DNA of 64,000 nt from Thermococcus eurythermalis (GCF_000769655.1 NZ_CP008887.1:434001-498000), one strand, 5' to 3'; shown: positions 8,791 through 18,241, counted from the first letter of the stretch. Notes: generated by a model not told the origin, from the letters alone. Made by a program: numbers and translations.

Positions 8791-8915
8791 CATTAATGGC
8801 CATCAGAGAATATTTCTGTTCATCAATCAAAAATTCGTTCCTGTCCGGGCGTGTAACACTGCTCACAAAACTCTCCCGTCCCTGCTGGAACCACGGGACG
8901 GTGCAAATAAAATAA

Positions 8916-9473
8916 CTAAAACTGGAGGAGCTTCTTCATTTCTTTGGCCTTCTCACACATCTCACAGCTCTGGAGGAACACCAGCACGTTGAGAAAATGG
9001 AACGTCTCTATTTCGCTCAGCTCCACGTTGGCCTCGGATATTTTCTTTATTATTGGCTGTGAACTGACTTCAATTTCATTTAAAACGTCCTTTATGAGCT
9101 CTTTCAGCCTTTCTCTGTCCGTAACCTCGATTCCTGCCTTTTCGAGAATCCCTACCAGGCGCTCGGCCTCCACCTGGAGGTACGACTGCCTGAAGTTCTC
9201 AACACTCTCGTCCGGCTCGGCCTTTATTAGGAAGAGCCTTGCAGTCCTGCCGTAGAGCTTCTCATTGCCTTCACTGCCAAGCTCCTCGACAAAGCCCGCA
9301 TTCTCAAGGGCCTTTATGTGCCGATAGATGGTTGTCCTGTCCTTTCCGAGCGCTATGCTGAGCTCCCATACAGTCATTGGCCTCTGCCTGAGAAGCTGGA
9401 GTATCTTAAACCTGGTCTCCTCGGACAGGATTTTAACTTTCTCAGGCTGTGTGATTATTATTACTTCTTTCAA
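8916..9473 (-). CDS. ArsR-like winged-helix transcription regulator
   Basis: A 185-residue protein with an N-terminal winged helix-turn-helix (about residues 10-85): ETRFKILQLLRQRPMT, then a recognition helix around GKDRTTIYRHIKALENAG and a wing containing LYGRTARLF. The rest (90-185) is charged and helical, probably for dimerisation or sensing, and contains a CEMC motif near the C-terminus (SCEMCEKAKEM) that could bind a metal or be redox-active. It is the last gene of a three-gene operon with a DUF211 protein and a second regulator of similar build, three bases after the DUF211 stop. The target is unknown; the amylase promoter is the next locus but runs the same way. Confidence 0.85.
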   Translation of the reverse strand: MKEVIIITQPEKVKILSEETRFKILQLLRQRPMTVWELSIALGKDRTTIYRHIKALENAGFVEELGSEGNEKLYGRTARLFLIKAEPDESVENFRQSYLQVEAERLVGILEKAGIEVTDRERLKELIKDVLNEIEVSSQPIIKKISEANVELSEIETFHFLNVLVFLQSCEMCEKAKEMKKLLQF

Positions 9474-9476
9474 CCG

Positions 9477-9779
9477 CTACTCCTCCAGCTTGTCCTGTGG
9501 GGTTTCCTCTTCCTCAATGATTCTTTTCCCGGCGGCAACCATGTCAATGCTGTGCACGACCCCGCCGAACTCCTCGATCGTCCGGACTATCTCGTCGTAG
9601 TCAAGGTCGTCGCCCATTATCGTTATCTTGACGTTTTCGGTCTCCTTGTCAATCTCCACGAGCGTTATGTTGACTCCGTCCACGCCTTCTAGCTCGCTGA
9701 GACCCAGGGCCAGCTCCGTGACCATCGGCTGGTGGGGCTTCAACACATCGAGGACGAGAAGTCTTATTCCCCGCGCCAT
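9477..9779 (-). CDS. DUF211 family protein
   Basis: A 100-residue protein of the archaeal DUF211 family, a small ferredoxin-like fold (beta-alpha-beta repeats) related in shape to ACT or metal-binding domains. The recognisable stretches are the basic start followed by LLVLDVLKPHQP, a VDGVNITLVEID strand, and an EFGGVVHSIDMV strand. No enzyme activity is known. The ATG at 9779 is chosen over an in-frame upstream GTG at 9788, since GTGATAGC before it is a usable ribosome site and family members start with this MARGIR-like sequence. It lies between two winged-helix regulators, suggesting that it senses a ligand or partners with them. Confidence 0.85.
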   Translation of the reverse strand: MARGIRLLVLDVLKPHQPMVTELALGLSELEGVDGVNITLVEIDKETENVKITIMGDDLDYDEIVRTIEEFGGVVHSIDMVAAGKRIIEEEETPQDKLEE

Positions 9780-9784
9780 TGCTA

Positions 9785-10360
9785 TCACTTCTTGAGGAGC
9801 TCTCCAAGCTTTTTAAGCAGTTCTATGCTCTCCTCGTCTCTACCCATCTTGGCCATGGCAAGCCACTCAATTGCGTGGATTATGTCTTCGTTCGAGAAGT
9901 CCTTGAGCTTGTCTTCGTTTGCTTCAATCTCTTTGGATATTTCTGTTTTGAACTCGTGTTCCTTTTTGAGGAGCCTGTCCATGACGTTGAGGAGTTCCTC
10001 ATCGTTGAACTCGTATCCGAGGGCCTTGAATATGTCGAGCTTGGTCTTGAGCCTTGAGCGGGCGAAGTAGCGGAGCTCCTCGTCTCCGAGGTAGAGGTTG
10101 ATGTAGAACGCGTCGGCCGTTCTTCCGTAGTACTTCTCAACGAGGTTGCCCTTCATTTCTGTCCTCTTGACCTCGACGAGGCCCGCCTCCTTGAGCTTTT
10201 CGATGTGGTGGTAGACCGTCTGGGGTGTCTTTCCCAGTATCTCACTGAGCTGGGAGATTGTCATCTCTCTGTTTCTGAGCAGGGCCAGTATCTTCCTTCT
10301 CGTGTCTTCCAGCATCAGTTTTATCACTTCTGGGTCTGTTATGACCTTCACCTTGGGCAT
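9785..10360 (-). CDS. ArsR-like winged-helix transcription regulator, first gene of operon
   Basis: A 191-residue protein similar in plan to the regulator at 8916. The N-terminal winged helix shows DTRRKILALLRNREMT, a recognition helix around GKTPQTVYHHIEKLKEAG and a wing ending KYYGRTADAFYINL. The second half is strongly helical and charged. ATG 10360 follows GGTGGTCGTG. The promoter on the minus strand is GCGTTTAAAAGAGC near 10390-10402, divergent from the acyl-CoA synthetase promoter. The pair of regulators probably arose by duplication; unlike the other copy, this one lacks the CEMC motif. Confidence 0.85.
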   Translation of the reverse strand: MPKVKVITDPEVIKLMLEDTRRKILALLRNREMTISQLSEILGKTPQTVYHHIEKLKEAGLVEVKRTEMKGNLVEKYYGRTADAFYINLYLGDEELRYFARSRLKTKLDIFKALGYEFNDEELLNVMDRLLKKEHEFKTEISKEIEANEDKLKDFSNEDIIHAIEWLAMAKMGRDEESIELLKKLGELLKK

Positions 10361-10542
10361 CACGACCACCCAATCTTAACGCTCCAATGCTCTTTTAAAC
10401 GCTTAATTGTTTTAACCTTTTCCGTTCCGGTAGCTTTATATATGTAAAGGAACACGGCATTTTAAAAAGCCCATTGGATAAAATGTCCACTTTCGGAACC
10501 CTTAAATAGATATGGCCGAAAAACTTTCGGAGGTGGAGAAAG

Positions 10543-11952
10543 GTGGAGGCTCCAAACCTTGACTTCCTGTTTTACCCCCGGAGCGTCGCTGTTATAGGCG
10601 CTTCCAACGTGCCAGGGAAGGTCGGAAACGCTATAATGCGCTCCATGACGCTCCGCTTTGACGGCAAAGTCTACGCAGTCAACGTTAAGGGTGGTGAAAT
10701 CGAGATAAACGGGAAGAAGTTCCCCGTTTACAGGAGCATTAAGGACATACCCGACGAGGTTGACGTCGCCGTCATAGCCGTTCCGGCTAAGTTTGTTCCT
10801 GACGTCATCGACGAGTGCGGCGAGAAGGGCGTCAAGGGCGCAGTCGTTATCTCTGCCGGCTTCAAGGAAGCCGGAAGGGCCGACCTTGAGGAGGAGATTG
10901 TGAAGCGCGCCAGGAAGTGGGGAATAAGGCTCGTCGGCCCAAACTGTCTCGGCGTCACCAACCTTGAGAACGGCTTCGACTGCAACTTCAACCCGCCGGA
11001 GAGACAGGCCAGGCCGCCCTTCGGAAAGGTCGCCTTCATGAGCCAGAGCGGTGCTTTCGGAGCGGCGATTCTCGACTGGGCCGCAAACCACAAGATAGGC
11101 ATGAGCAAGTTCATTAGCCTCGGAAACATGGCAGACCTCGACGAGAGCGACTTCATGGCCTACCTCGGCGACGACCCCAAAACCGGCGTTATCACCGGCT
11201 ACATAGAAGGCGTCAAGGACGGAAGGAAGTTCTTCAACACCGCCAAGGAGGTCACGCTCAAGAAGCCCATCATTATTCTCAAGGCGGGAAGGACTGAGGC
11301 CGGCGCCAAGGCCGCCGCCAGTCACACCGGCTCCCTTGCGGGCTCCTTCAAGATATACGAGGCCGCCTTTGAGCAGACCGGTGTTTTAAGCGCCAAGAGC
11401 ATGCGCCAGCTCTTCAACTACGCCAAGGCCCTGGCAATGCAGAAGCCCGCGAAGGGCAATCGTGTTGCCATAGTCACCAACGGCGGCGGTGCCGGAGTCA
11501 TGATGAGCGACGGCCTGCTTGAGAGCGGCATGAAGCTCGCCGAGCTGAGCGAAGAGACGAACGAGAAGTTCAGGAAGGACATCGAGGCCGGAAAGCTGCC
11601 CGCCCACATGTCCTACAAGAACCCGATAGACGTCATCGGCGACGCCCCGTCGAGCAGATACGAGGTTGCCATGCGCTACGCGCTGGAAGACCCGAACGTC
11701 GACGTCCTCGTCGTCATAGCCCTCTTCCAGAGCCCGGCCCTCGACGAGGGAATAGTTGATGCCGTCGCAAAGATGCAGGAGTACGGCAAGCCGATAGTCT
11801 TCGTTGCCCCGGGTGGTGAGTACCCGCACAAGATGGCGAGGAACATCGAGCTCAGGGGCGTTCCAGTTTACGAGACCGTCGAGGACGGCGTTGATGCGGT
11901 CTACGCCCTCGTCAAGTACGGCGAGTGGCTTATGGAGAACGGAAGGCTCTGA
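10543..11952 (+). CDS. ADP-forming acyl-CoA synthetase, alpha subunit
   Basis: A 469-residue alpha subunit of the archaeal nucleoside-diphosphate-forming acetyl-CoA synthetase family. These enzymes turn acyl-CoA, ADP and phosphate into acid, CoA and ATP, the main energy-saving step of peptide and sugar fermentation in Thermococcales. Seen are the N-terminal CoA-binding Rossmann domain (SVAVIGASNVPGKVGNAI), the SQSGAFGAA ligase segment, and the ASHTGSLAGS loop whose H261 is the expected phospho-histidine. The start is GTG at 10543 with GGAGGTGGAG upstream; TATA is CTTAAATAG near 10500. The beta subunit is not in this window. By context (amylase and regulators next to it) it resembles the T. 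kodakarensis alpha subunit reported to work in a succinyl-CoA synthetase; that link is inferred. Confidence 0.93.
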   Translation: MEAPNLDFLFYPRSVAVIGASNVPGKVGNAIMRSMTLRFDGKVYAVNVKGGEIEINGKKFPVYRSIKDIPDEVDVAVIAVPAKFVPDVIDECGEKGVKGAVVISAGFKEAGRADLEEEIVKRARKWGIRLVGPNCLGVTNLENGFDCNFNPPERQARPPFGKVAFMSQSGAFGAAILDWAANHKIGMSKFISLGNMADLDESDFMAYLGDDPKTGVITGYIEGVKDGRKFFNTAKEVTLKKPIIILKAGRTEAGAKAAASHTGSLAGSFKIYEAAFEQTGVLSAKSMRQLFNYAKALAMQKPAKGNRVAIVTNGGGAGVMMSDGLLESGMKLAELSEETNEKFRKDIEAGKLPAHMSYKNPIDVIGDAPSSRYEVAMRYALEDPNVDVLVVIALFQSPALDEGIVDAVAKMQEYGKPIVFVAPGGEYPHKMARNIELRGVPVYETVEDGVDAVYALVKYGEWLMENGRL

Positions 11953-12000
11953 GCTTTTTCTCTCTTTGTATTTTGTATCACGTTCATAAGTCCTATTTTC

Positions 12001-12432
12001 CAGAACTCTTGTTTTTGGTCGTGAGTTTTGCCGTATAGAGTTCTGTTTGGGTTTTGTAAATCGGTTTTTGCTCTTTTGGAATTGTGACATTATGTTGTGG
12101 TTTGAGCAGGTATTTGTAACGAATTTTTTGTGGAAATTTGAATGGGGGAAGCTTACCCCTCCGTTGGCCTTAAACCCTGTTGAAAATGCTGTTTTTCATT
12201 ATTTTGGGAACTTTAAGGGAAATTGCTCGAAATACCTTCCCTTTGGGGCCCTGGAAATCTCGTGTACTTTGATGTTCATTGTATTTTTTAAGGGGTTTAT
12301 TTGGTTGCTGAAGACGGCAAAGGGCTCCAATCAGGGGCCTTTGGGGGGCTTTTTACCGCCGTTTTCCAGAAAAGCTTAAATATTTGGGTGTCTATAGCCC
12401 TCTGTTGGGCGAATGGGCGAATTTTCCGCCCT
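12001..12432 (+). promoter_or_regulatory. CRISPR leader
   Basis: An AT-rich gene-free stretch directly before the first repeat. The last 70 bases contain GCTTAAATATTTG (TATA CTTAAATAT at 12375-12383), GTCTATAGCCC and GGGCGAATGGGCGAATTTTCCGCCCT, the arrangement of Thermococcales CRISPR leaders. The expected transcription start is near 12403, so the array is read on the plus strand. An ORF at 12047-12379 has no ribosome site, unusual composition and no family likeness, and is not counted as a gene. Confidence 0.8.
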
Positions 12433-15400
12433 GTTGCAATAAGACTCTAGGAGAATTGAAAGTCGAATACACCTGGACGACCTGAGAGTTCGGCTGTACG
12501 TTGCAATAAGACTCTAGGAGAATTGAAAGTGTCGTGGAACTGGGCGCCGAGCACTTCGCTAAGCGTCGTTGCAATAAGACTCTAGGAGAATTGAAAGCCA
12601 AGTCAGTAATATCTACAAACGCCACGCCCCGTCACGTTGCAATAAGACTCTAGGAGAATTGAAAGGTCTTATTAGCAATCTCATAGTAATCCCCCATACT
12701 ACGTTGCAATAAGACTCTAGGAGAATTGAAAGTAGAGAACTCAAGGAAAAAGCGGAGAAGAAAGGGGAGTTGCAATAAGACTCTAGGAGAATTGAAAGTT
12801 TTAAGGGATATAGCCTTAGTAGGTTCGAGGTGGTGAGTTGCAATAAGACTCTAGGAGAATTGAAAGGAGGAGAGTATGCGGTTCCCCAATCATCGGAAGG
12901 GCCGGTTGCAATAAGACTCTAGGAGAATTGAAAGGTATAAGCGAATTTAACTGCTTCTTCTGTTGGGTCATCGTTGCAATAAGACTCTAGGAGAATTGAA
13001 AGCGGAAGATACCGCGCCCTGCCACCGTGTCGCCGTTCGTTGCAATAAGACTCTAGGAGAATTGAAAGTCGTCACCCGCCAGAAGAGTTCGTACCAAAAG
13101 TAATGTTGCAATAAGACTCTAGGAGAATTGAAAGCGGCCTCCGCAGCGGAAGCCTCAGCCCGATTTCGAGGTTGCAATAAGACTCTAGGAGAATTGAAAG
13201 TCGCAGAGGTTGGCGGCATCCCGGTCGGCTCGGACATGTTGCAATAAGACTCTAGGAGAATTGAAAGCGTGTACGCGTCGAGCTGGAAGAAGAGTAATTT
13301 CCGAGTTGCAATAAGACTCTAGGAGAATTGAAAGAAGAAAGTAATGTGGTTAGGGTCAGCGTCTGAAAGCGTTGCAATAAGACTCTAGGAGAATTGAAAG
13401 AGGATTACGGAAGGAGGGGTGGATGAGATAATAGAGGTTGCAATAAGACTCTAGGAGAATTGAAAGCTGAAAAACTGGAAAAAGCGGGTCTGGTGGTGGG
13501 CGGGTTGCAATAAGACTCTAGGAGAATTGAAAGAAGTCCTCCGTGCCCTTGCTACGCACGACCAAGTGGGTTGCAATAAGACTCTAGGAGAATTGAAAGA
13601 AACGTTACTGAGCTGATTGAGATTAACAAACTCATTGTTGCAATAAGACTCTAGGAGAATTGAAAGATGTGAACAACCCGAAGAAGCACCCGCCGGAGCA
13701 GGTGAGTTGCAATAAGACTCTAGGAGAATTGAAAGCTGCTCGTAGTTGTCGAAGGAGTAGTAGCCGAGGCTCCAGTTGCAATAAGACTCTAGGAGAATTG
13801 AAAGCTCTTACCATTTACGGCGACGACCTTGCGAGGATAAAGTTGCAATAAGACTCTAGGAGAATTGAAAGGATTTCGTCCATCTGGCCCTTAATCTTGT
13901 GCTCATAGGTTGCAATAAGACTCTAGGAGAATTGAAAGTCGGTAGAATCTTTTCTGCCGGAACACCCTCAAAGAGTTGCAATAAGACTCTAGGAGAATTG
14001 AAAGCATAAACCCGAACTCTGCCACTAACCAGGTTACTAGTTGCAATAAGACTCTAGGAGAATTGAAAGACGAGTTCCTTCGCGGTGGGGAGTACACGAT
14101 GGAGGAGGTTGCAATAAGACTCTAGGAGAATTGAAAGGATGGGCTGGGTCGCCGACAAGATGGGCCACCCCGAGGTTGCAATAAGACTCTAGGAGAATTG
14201 AAAGCTCGAACTCCTCCTGAAAGAGCCGGTCGTACTCCTCAAGTTGCAATAAGACTCTAGGAGAATTGAAAGATGATAAGTTTCCCATTGAAAATAATAG
14301 GACATTCATGTTGCAATAAGACTCTAGGAGAATTGAAAGCAAGCTCGCCGAGCTCTTCCTTTAATGAAACGTATCGTTGCAATAAGACTCTAGGAGAATT
14401 GAAAGTGACTGCTGACCCTTCTTATTTCGTTCTTTCGGAAAGGTTGCAATAAGACTCTAGGAGAATTGAAAGCGACTGACAGCGACTACACTCACCGCGA
14501 TAACTCACTGTTGCAATAAGACTCTAGGAGAATTGAAAGGCTAATTATGGTAAAGATAGCCTCAGTTGCCGTAGCGTTGCAATAAGACTCTAGGAGAATT
14601 GAAAGAGAGCACCGCCGAAGGTGGTAGCCATGCCGACAGTTAGGTTGCAATAAGACTCTAGGAGAATTGAAAGTGAAGGGCTCAAGGGCCGTCGTGGTCG
14701 CCAAAAGGGGTTGCAATAAGACTCTAGGAGAATTGAAAGCCGTTGTTGTTGCTACAGTTGTTCCTCCTCCTGCTGCAGGTTGCAATAAGACTCTAGGAGA
14801 ATTGAAAGAATATCAGGTGACGATGTCCCCCAGCATAAGCGAACGTTGCAATAAGACTCTAGGAGAATTGAAAGAAAGGAAAATGTAGCCGAGGCGCTTG
14901 AGGGTGCTGTCGTTGCAATAAGACTCTAGGAGAATTGAAAGCATCGTCCGCGAGATGGAAGAAGGGGGTCGCGAGGAGGTTGCAATAAGACTCTAGGAGA
15001 ATTGAAAGAGTGGAGGGGCTACGCAGTCTTCGGAGCACTGTTCCGTTGCAATAAGACTCTAGGAGAATTGAAAGGTACAAAGCACTGGGAAGACTTGTAC
15101 GCAGACTTTGCCAGGTTGCAATAAGACTCTAGGAGAATTGAAAGCCGAGGGCCCTTCCGGGGAGAACCATAAGCGAGTACGGTTGCAATAAGACTCTAGG
15201 AGAATTGAAAGTGGTCCTGTGCTATTATCCTTAGTGCCTGCGAGAATGGTTGCAATAAGACTCTAGGAGAATTGAAAGTGAGCCGTACAGCGCCCGGCAG
15301 TGGCTGGTCAAGCTGTTGCAATAAGACTCTAGGAGAATTGAAAGGTATCCTCAAGGAGTATAACCTTTACCTTCTACGACACGTTGCAATAAGACTCTAG

Positions 15401-15953
15401 GAGAATTGAAAGCTCGACGAAGGCCCAGGGCACGTAGTAGCCCTTGCCCCAGTTGCAATAAGACTCTAGGAGAATTGAAAGTGATGTGGACGGTCTTGTC
15501 GCTGTTGGGGGGGTTCTCTAGTTGCAATAAGACTCTAGGAGAATTGAAAGACACATCTGGTTTGAGATAGGGAATTAGGTCGTCATGTTGCAATAAGACT
15601 CTAGGAGAATTGAAAGAGCCGAGAACTCCGCGAGGAACGGCGCCGCAGAAACGATGTTGCAATAAGACTCTAGGAGAATTGAAAGTGAAAATGTTCTTTA
15701 TGTTGTCCACAATCCCCATCTCATGTTGCAATAAGACTCTAGGAGAATTGAAAGACTATTGAGGGGGTGGGGTAATGGCGACCTGGCAGAAGGTTGCAAT
15801 AAGACTCCAGGAGAATTGAAAGTTGAACTCTGGGGGAACGGTGAGGCTCTCGACAAACGTTGCAATAAGACTCTAAGAGAATTGAAAGAGTCGCGAACAT
15901 CGAGATGGAAGACGAGAAAATCAAGGTTGCAATAAGACTCTAAGAGAATTGAG
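12433..15953 (+). CRISPR. CRISPR array, 53 repeats and 52 spacers, no adjacent cas genes
   Basis: The 30-base repeat GTTGCAATAAGACTCTAGGA + GAATTGAAAG occurs 53 times, first at 12433-12462 and last from 15926. Spacers are 35-40 bases. The repeat 3' end ATTGAAAG is the usual 8-base handle of type I/III crRNAs in Pyrococcus and Thermococcus, which sets the direction. The distal end is degenerate: repeat 51 (15793) has ACTCCAGG, repeats 52 (15859) and 53 (15926) have ACTCTAAG, and the last one loses its final bases (TTGAGGTG), as expected for the oldest end. No cas gene lies in the window, so Cas proteins must come from elsewhere in the genome. Many short ORFs reading FNSPRVLLQ or SILLESYCN are artefacts of this repeat. 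Confidence 0.98.
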
Positions 15954-15959
15954 GTGTGA

Positions 15960-16064
15960 CTGCTTCATTGGCCCGAACCTGTAGGCACAGGTTCTAATAA
16001 ATGGAGAACGGGAAAAGCAGAACAAAGACGGCTCTTCTACGACTTCTTTACAAGGGTGTAATAA
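15960..16064 (+). pseudogene. 3' remnant of a transporter-like gene
   Basis: From 15960 to the tandem stops TAA TAA at 16059-16064 one frame reads a 33-residue tail ending in RLFYDFFTRV, with coding-like composition. A TGA at 15957-15959 and the CRISPR end lie directly upstream, so no start exists. Three bases after the stops an ATG opens a small membrane ORF in the same frame. This large-then-small arrangement recalls the end of a neurotransmitter:sodium symporter (NSS) gene followed by its MetS-type small subunit. The NSS assignment is inferred from this layout and not from conserved transporter motifs. Confidence 0.35.
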
Positions 16065-16067
16065 GCC

Positions 16068-16220
16068 ATGGCCAAGAAGACGATGTACATTCCCACTGCC
16101 AGTATCACCGCTGTGATGTTTGGCTCGGTGCTTGTTTGGTCGTTCTTGCAACGACTCCATACAGCTGTGTGTCTATTAGCATATCACACCACCAGTATGA
16201 GCATTGTGTTTGAAAATTAA
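16068..16220 (+). CDS. Small membrane peptide, MetS-like, possibly decayed
   Basis: A 50-residue ORF starting at ATG 16068. Residues 1-27 (a basic MAKKTMY start, then a span containing S-x-T-A-V-M-F-G-S-V-L-V-W) have the P-x-x-S-x-x-x-x-M-x-F-G-x-x-x-x-W look of MetS-type small subunits of NSS transporters. After residue 28 the sequence becomes unlike any such protein and AT-rich, so the true peptide may once have ended elsewhere. There is no ribosome site; translation could have been coupled to the upstream stop three bases away. Probably a remnant together with the fragment upstream. Confidence 0.35.
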   Translation: MAKKTMYIPTASITAVMFGSVLVWSFLQRLHTAVCLLAYHTTSMSIVFEN

Positions 16221-16300
16221 AACTATTCGCGTGGTGTAGTACTATATGCAACCCTTTGTCAATTTCGATACTGTATTGTTGAGAGGGCCCAATTGGACAA

Positions 16301-16326
16301 GTTTTGACTCTGGAGGAGTTGAAATG
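16301..16326 (+). repeat. Possible decayed CRISPR repeat
   Basis: GTTTTGACTCTGGAGGAGTTGAAATG lies 375 bases beyond the last recognisable repeat. Over its central 19 bases, GACTCT...TTGAAA, it matches the array repeat at 15 positions. The match may be a fossil of an older, longer array, or chance. Confidence 0.3.
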
Positions 16327-16419
16327 CACTCTGATGGTAGATGCTGATGGGGTTTCGGTCCTCTTTCTTACGACTGGATAAACGAAAAACATTTAATTCA
16401 AAAATCAAAAAGTATAAAC

Positions 16420-16635
16420 ATGGGTCTCAGGAGAAAGATCAGATCTTTTGTTGAGGACTACCTAGTAGTGATTCTGATAGCGGCGATACCCGTTATTCTC
16501 CTCCTGTTCCGCTCTCTTCTACTCATTTCCTACTACCTGACCGGTGGTTTTCTCCTTGGGGTGATCTTAGTCTTCTTGGCGATTTTTTGTATAGCATTGA
16601 TTTTGAAGCCTGCAGACCTTAGAAGGCAGATCTAA
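16420..16635 (+). CDS. Small membrane protein, two transmembrane segments
   Basis: A 71-residue protein with two hydrophobic spans (about 15-38 and 40-62) between basic ends (MGLRRKIR and DLRRQI), predicting both termini in the cytoplasm. There is no ribosome site before ATG 16420, but a BRE/TATA-like CGAAAAACATTTAAT at 16381-16395 is about 25-30 bases upstream, so the transcript is probably leaderless. No family was recognised. It converges with the metallo-hydrolase gene and overlaps its end by four bases. Confidence 0.55.
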   Translation: MGLRRKIRSFVEDYLVVILIAAIPVILLLFRSLLLISYYLTGGFLLGVILVFLAIFCIALILKPADLRRQI

Positions 16636-17399
16636 ACTTCAATCCACGTGAAGTCCCTCGAGACTTCCCCAGCGACGCCGCTTTCCCTGACCCTCTTCTC
16701 TAGGACTTCGTGGGGGTAGTTGCTGTGGCTTATGTGGGCGAAGACCGTGTAACCAGCGCCAACCCTCTTTGCGAGCTCTATGGCCTCTTTGACTCCAAGG
16801 TGTGTGCCTGGGATTGCCTCCCTGTGCGTCATCTCGGCTATGAGAAGGTCGGCCCCCTCCATCAGCTTTAGGGCCCTCTCGTCCTTTAGAATCTCCGGCC
16901 CGGTGTCCCCGGTTACAGCTATCCTCTTGCCCTTCACCTCTATGACGAAGCCCCCCGCCGTTGTCGTGTGCACGACGGGGAAATGCGTGACCTTCATGTC
17001 CCCTATTCCGGTTTCTTCCCACGGTTCGAGCTCGTGGTAGCTCCAATCGTACCCCTCCGGGTTCTCCGAGCCGAAGGCCAGCCTGGCGATGCTCTTCGCG
17101 ACCTCAATCGTCTCCCTGCGGGAGTAGAACTCCATCCTCTTGAAGACCTGAAGTTCCGGCAGGCCGAAGACGTGGTCGAAGTGGCCGTGCGTGATTAAGA
17201 CTCGCTCCACCTTCTTGTTCAGCCTCTCAAGGTGGTAGTGCAGGTCTGGGCTCGGGTCGACCAGAGTTCCCTCAAAGTACACCGAGAACCTTGTCCTCCT
17301 CGATGCCGGATTGACCCTCGCCCGCGAGCAGTTCTCGCAGGTGCACATTGGCTTTGGAGTCCCGCTGTAGGAACCGGAACCCAGGATTACGACCTTCAT
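16632..17399 (-). CDS. Metallo-beta-lactamase fold hydrolase, PhnP-like
   Basis: A 255-residue hydrolase. LITHGHFDHVFGLP carries the HxHxDH metal motif (about residues 72-77), VVHTTTAGG and AVTGDTGPE the later ligands, and HISHSNYP the C-terminal histidine. A cysteine group near the N-terminus (CTCENCSRAR) is the structural zinc site of PhnP-type cyclic phosphodiesterases, so a phosphoribosyl cyclic phosphodiesterase-like or related phosphodiesterase role is the best guess. The gene overlaps the transporter upstream by four bases (stop and start shared), so the two form an operon. Confidence 0.85.
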   Translation of the reverse strand: MKVVILGSGSYSGTPKPMCTCENCSRARVNPASRRTRFSVYFEGTLVDPSPDLHYHLERLNKKVERVLITHGHFDHVFGLPELQVFKRMEFYSRRETIEVAKSIARLAFGSENPEGYDWSYHELEPWEETGIGDMKVTHFPVVHTTTAGGFVIEVKGKRIAVTGDTGPEILKDERALKLMEGADLLIAEMTHREAIPGTHLGVKEAIELAKRVGAGYTVFAHISHSNYPHEVLEKRVRESGVAGEVSRDFTWIEV

Positions 17400-18241
17400 T
17401 TTACCACCTCACTTTCTTCCCTGCTGATGGTCAGCGTTCCGATGGTTATTAAAGCTAATCCCGCCAGGTGGTATGCCGTAACCTCCTCCCCGAGGACGGC
17501 GGTTGAGATTAGCACGGTTAAAGCAGGGGCTGGGGTCAAGATGGCGGTTGCCTTCGAGAGGTTGATCCGCGCTATCGCCATGTACCAGAGGCCCTGGGTC
17601 AGCGCGATTATAATGCCCTCTGCCAACGCGAACTCTGTGAAGGCGAAGCCAGTTATTACTGCCGGGACGAGGAGGAGAAGCCCGCCGAAGGTGTTCCTCA
17701 ATGCCGCTATGGTCAGCGGGCTGTAGTTGGTCTTCTTCGCCACCGCGTGCCCGAGCTGCCAGAAGAGGGGGGTCAGGAGAAGCAAGATATCGCCCTTCAG
17801 GAGTTCGGGCCTCTCCCCTTGTGTGACCACGAGGAACACGCCCGCGATTAGGGCGAGTGCAGAGAGCACGGCCCTTCCGCTTATCCTCTCCCTCAGGAGA
17901 AGCCACGAGATTAGAAACGAGTAGAACACCTCGAAGCGCGTTATTATGGCGGAGTTTATGGCCGAGCTCAGCCTGGTTCCGTAAGCGAAGAGTGAGTACG
18001 CTATAGCCGTCGCGAAAAGACCCGTGAGGAACGTCTTCTTTATCTCGCCCGGCCTCTCAAGGACTTCCTTTGCCTGGCTCCGGAGCAGGACGAGGGGCCA
18101 GAGGACTAAAGACGCGACTATAGCCGAAAGCGAGGCGAAGGCGAACGGGCTAACGGGGTTGGCCTTGATTACAACCGGCTCGAGACCGAGCAGTACAAGC
18201 ACCGCGAATGCCAGCAGGGTTCCTTCGGTCTCGCTGTTCAT
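17396..18241 (-). CDS. DMT superfamily transporter (EamA)
   Basis: A 281-residue membrane protein with about ten hydrophobic segments arranged as two EamA repeats (1-140 and 145-281). The second repeat includes a long loop with a TNYSPLTIAALRNTFGG helix start and ends with the typical P-A-x-x-x-L-x-x-x-x-L-G-E segment. Members export amino acids, nucleosides or other metabolites; the substrate cannot be told. It starts at ATG 18241 and runs into the PhnP-like hydrolase with a four-base overlap. Its start region is back-to-back with the trpS promoter region. Confidence 0.85.
   Translation of the reverse strand: MNSETEGTLLAFAVLVLLGLEPVVIKANPVSPFAFASLSAIVASLVLWPLVLLRSQAKEVLERPGEIKKTFLTGLFATAIAYSLFAYGTRLSSAINSAIITRFEVFYSFLISWLLLRERISGRAVLSALALIAGVFLVVTQGERPELLKGDILLLLTPLFWQLGHAVAKKTNYSPLTIAALRNTFGGLLLLVPAVITGFAFTEFALAEGIIIALTQGLWYMAIARINLSKATAILTPAPALTVLISTAVLGEEVTAYHLAGLALITIGTLTISREESEVVK

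Noticed and set aside
12047-12379. 110-codon ORF before the CRISPR array
   Set aside because: It has no ribosome site, odd composition, many Phe/Trp residues, and lies in the AT-rich leader. It is best explained as noncoding leader sequence.
12392-15924. Many ORFs of 60-126 codons with recurring FNSPRVLLQ, SILLESYCN or CNKTLGELK motifs
   Set aside because: They are translations of the CRISPR repeat in different frames, not proteins.
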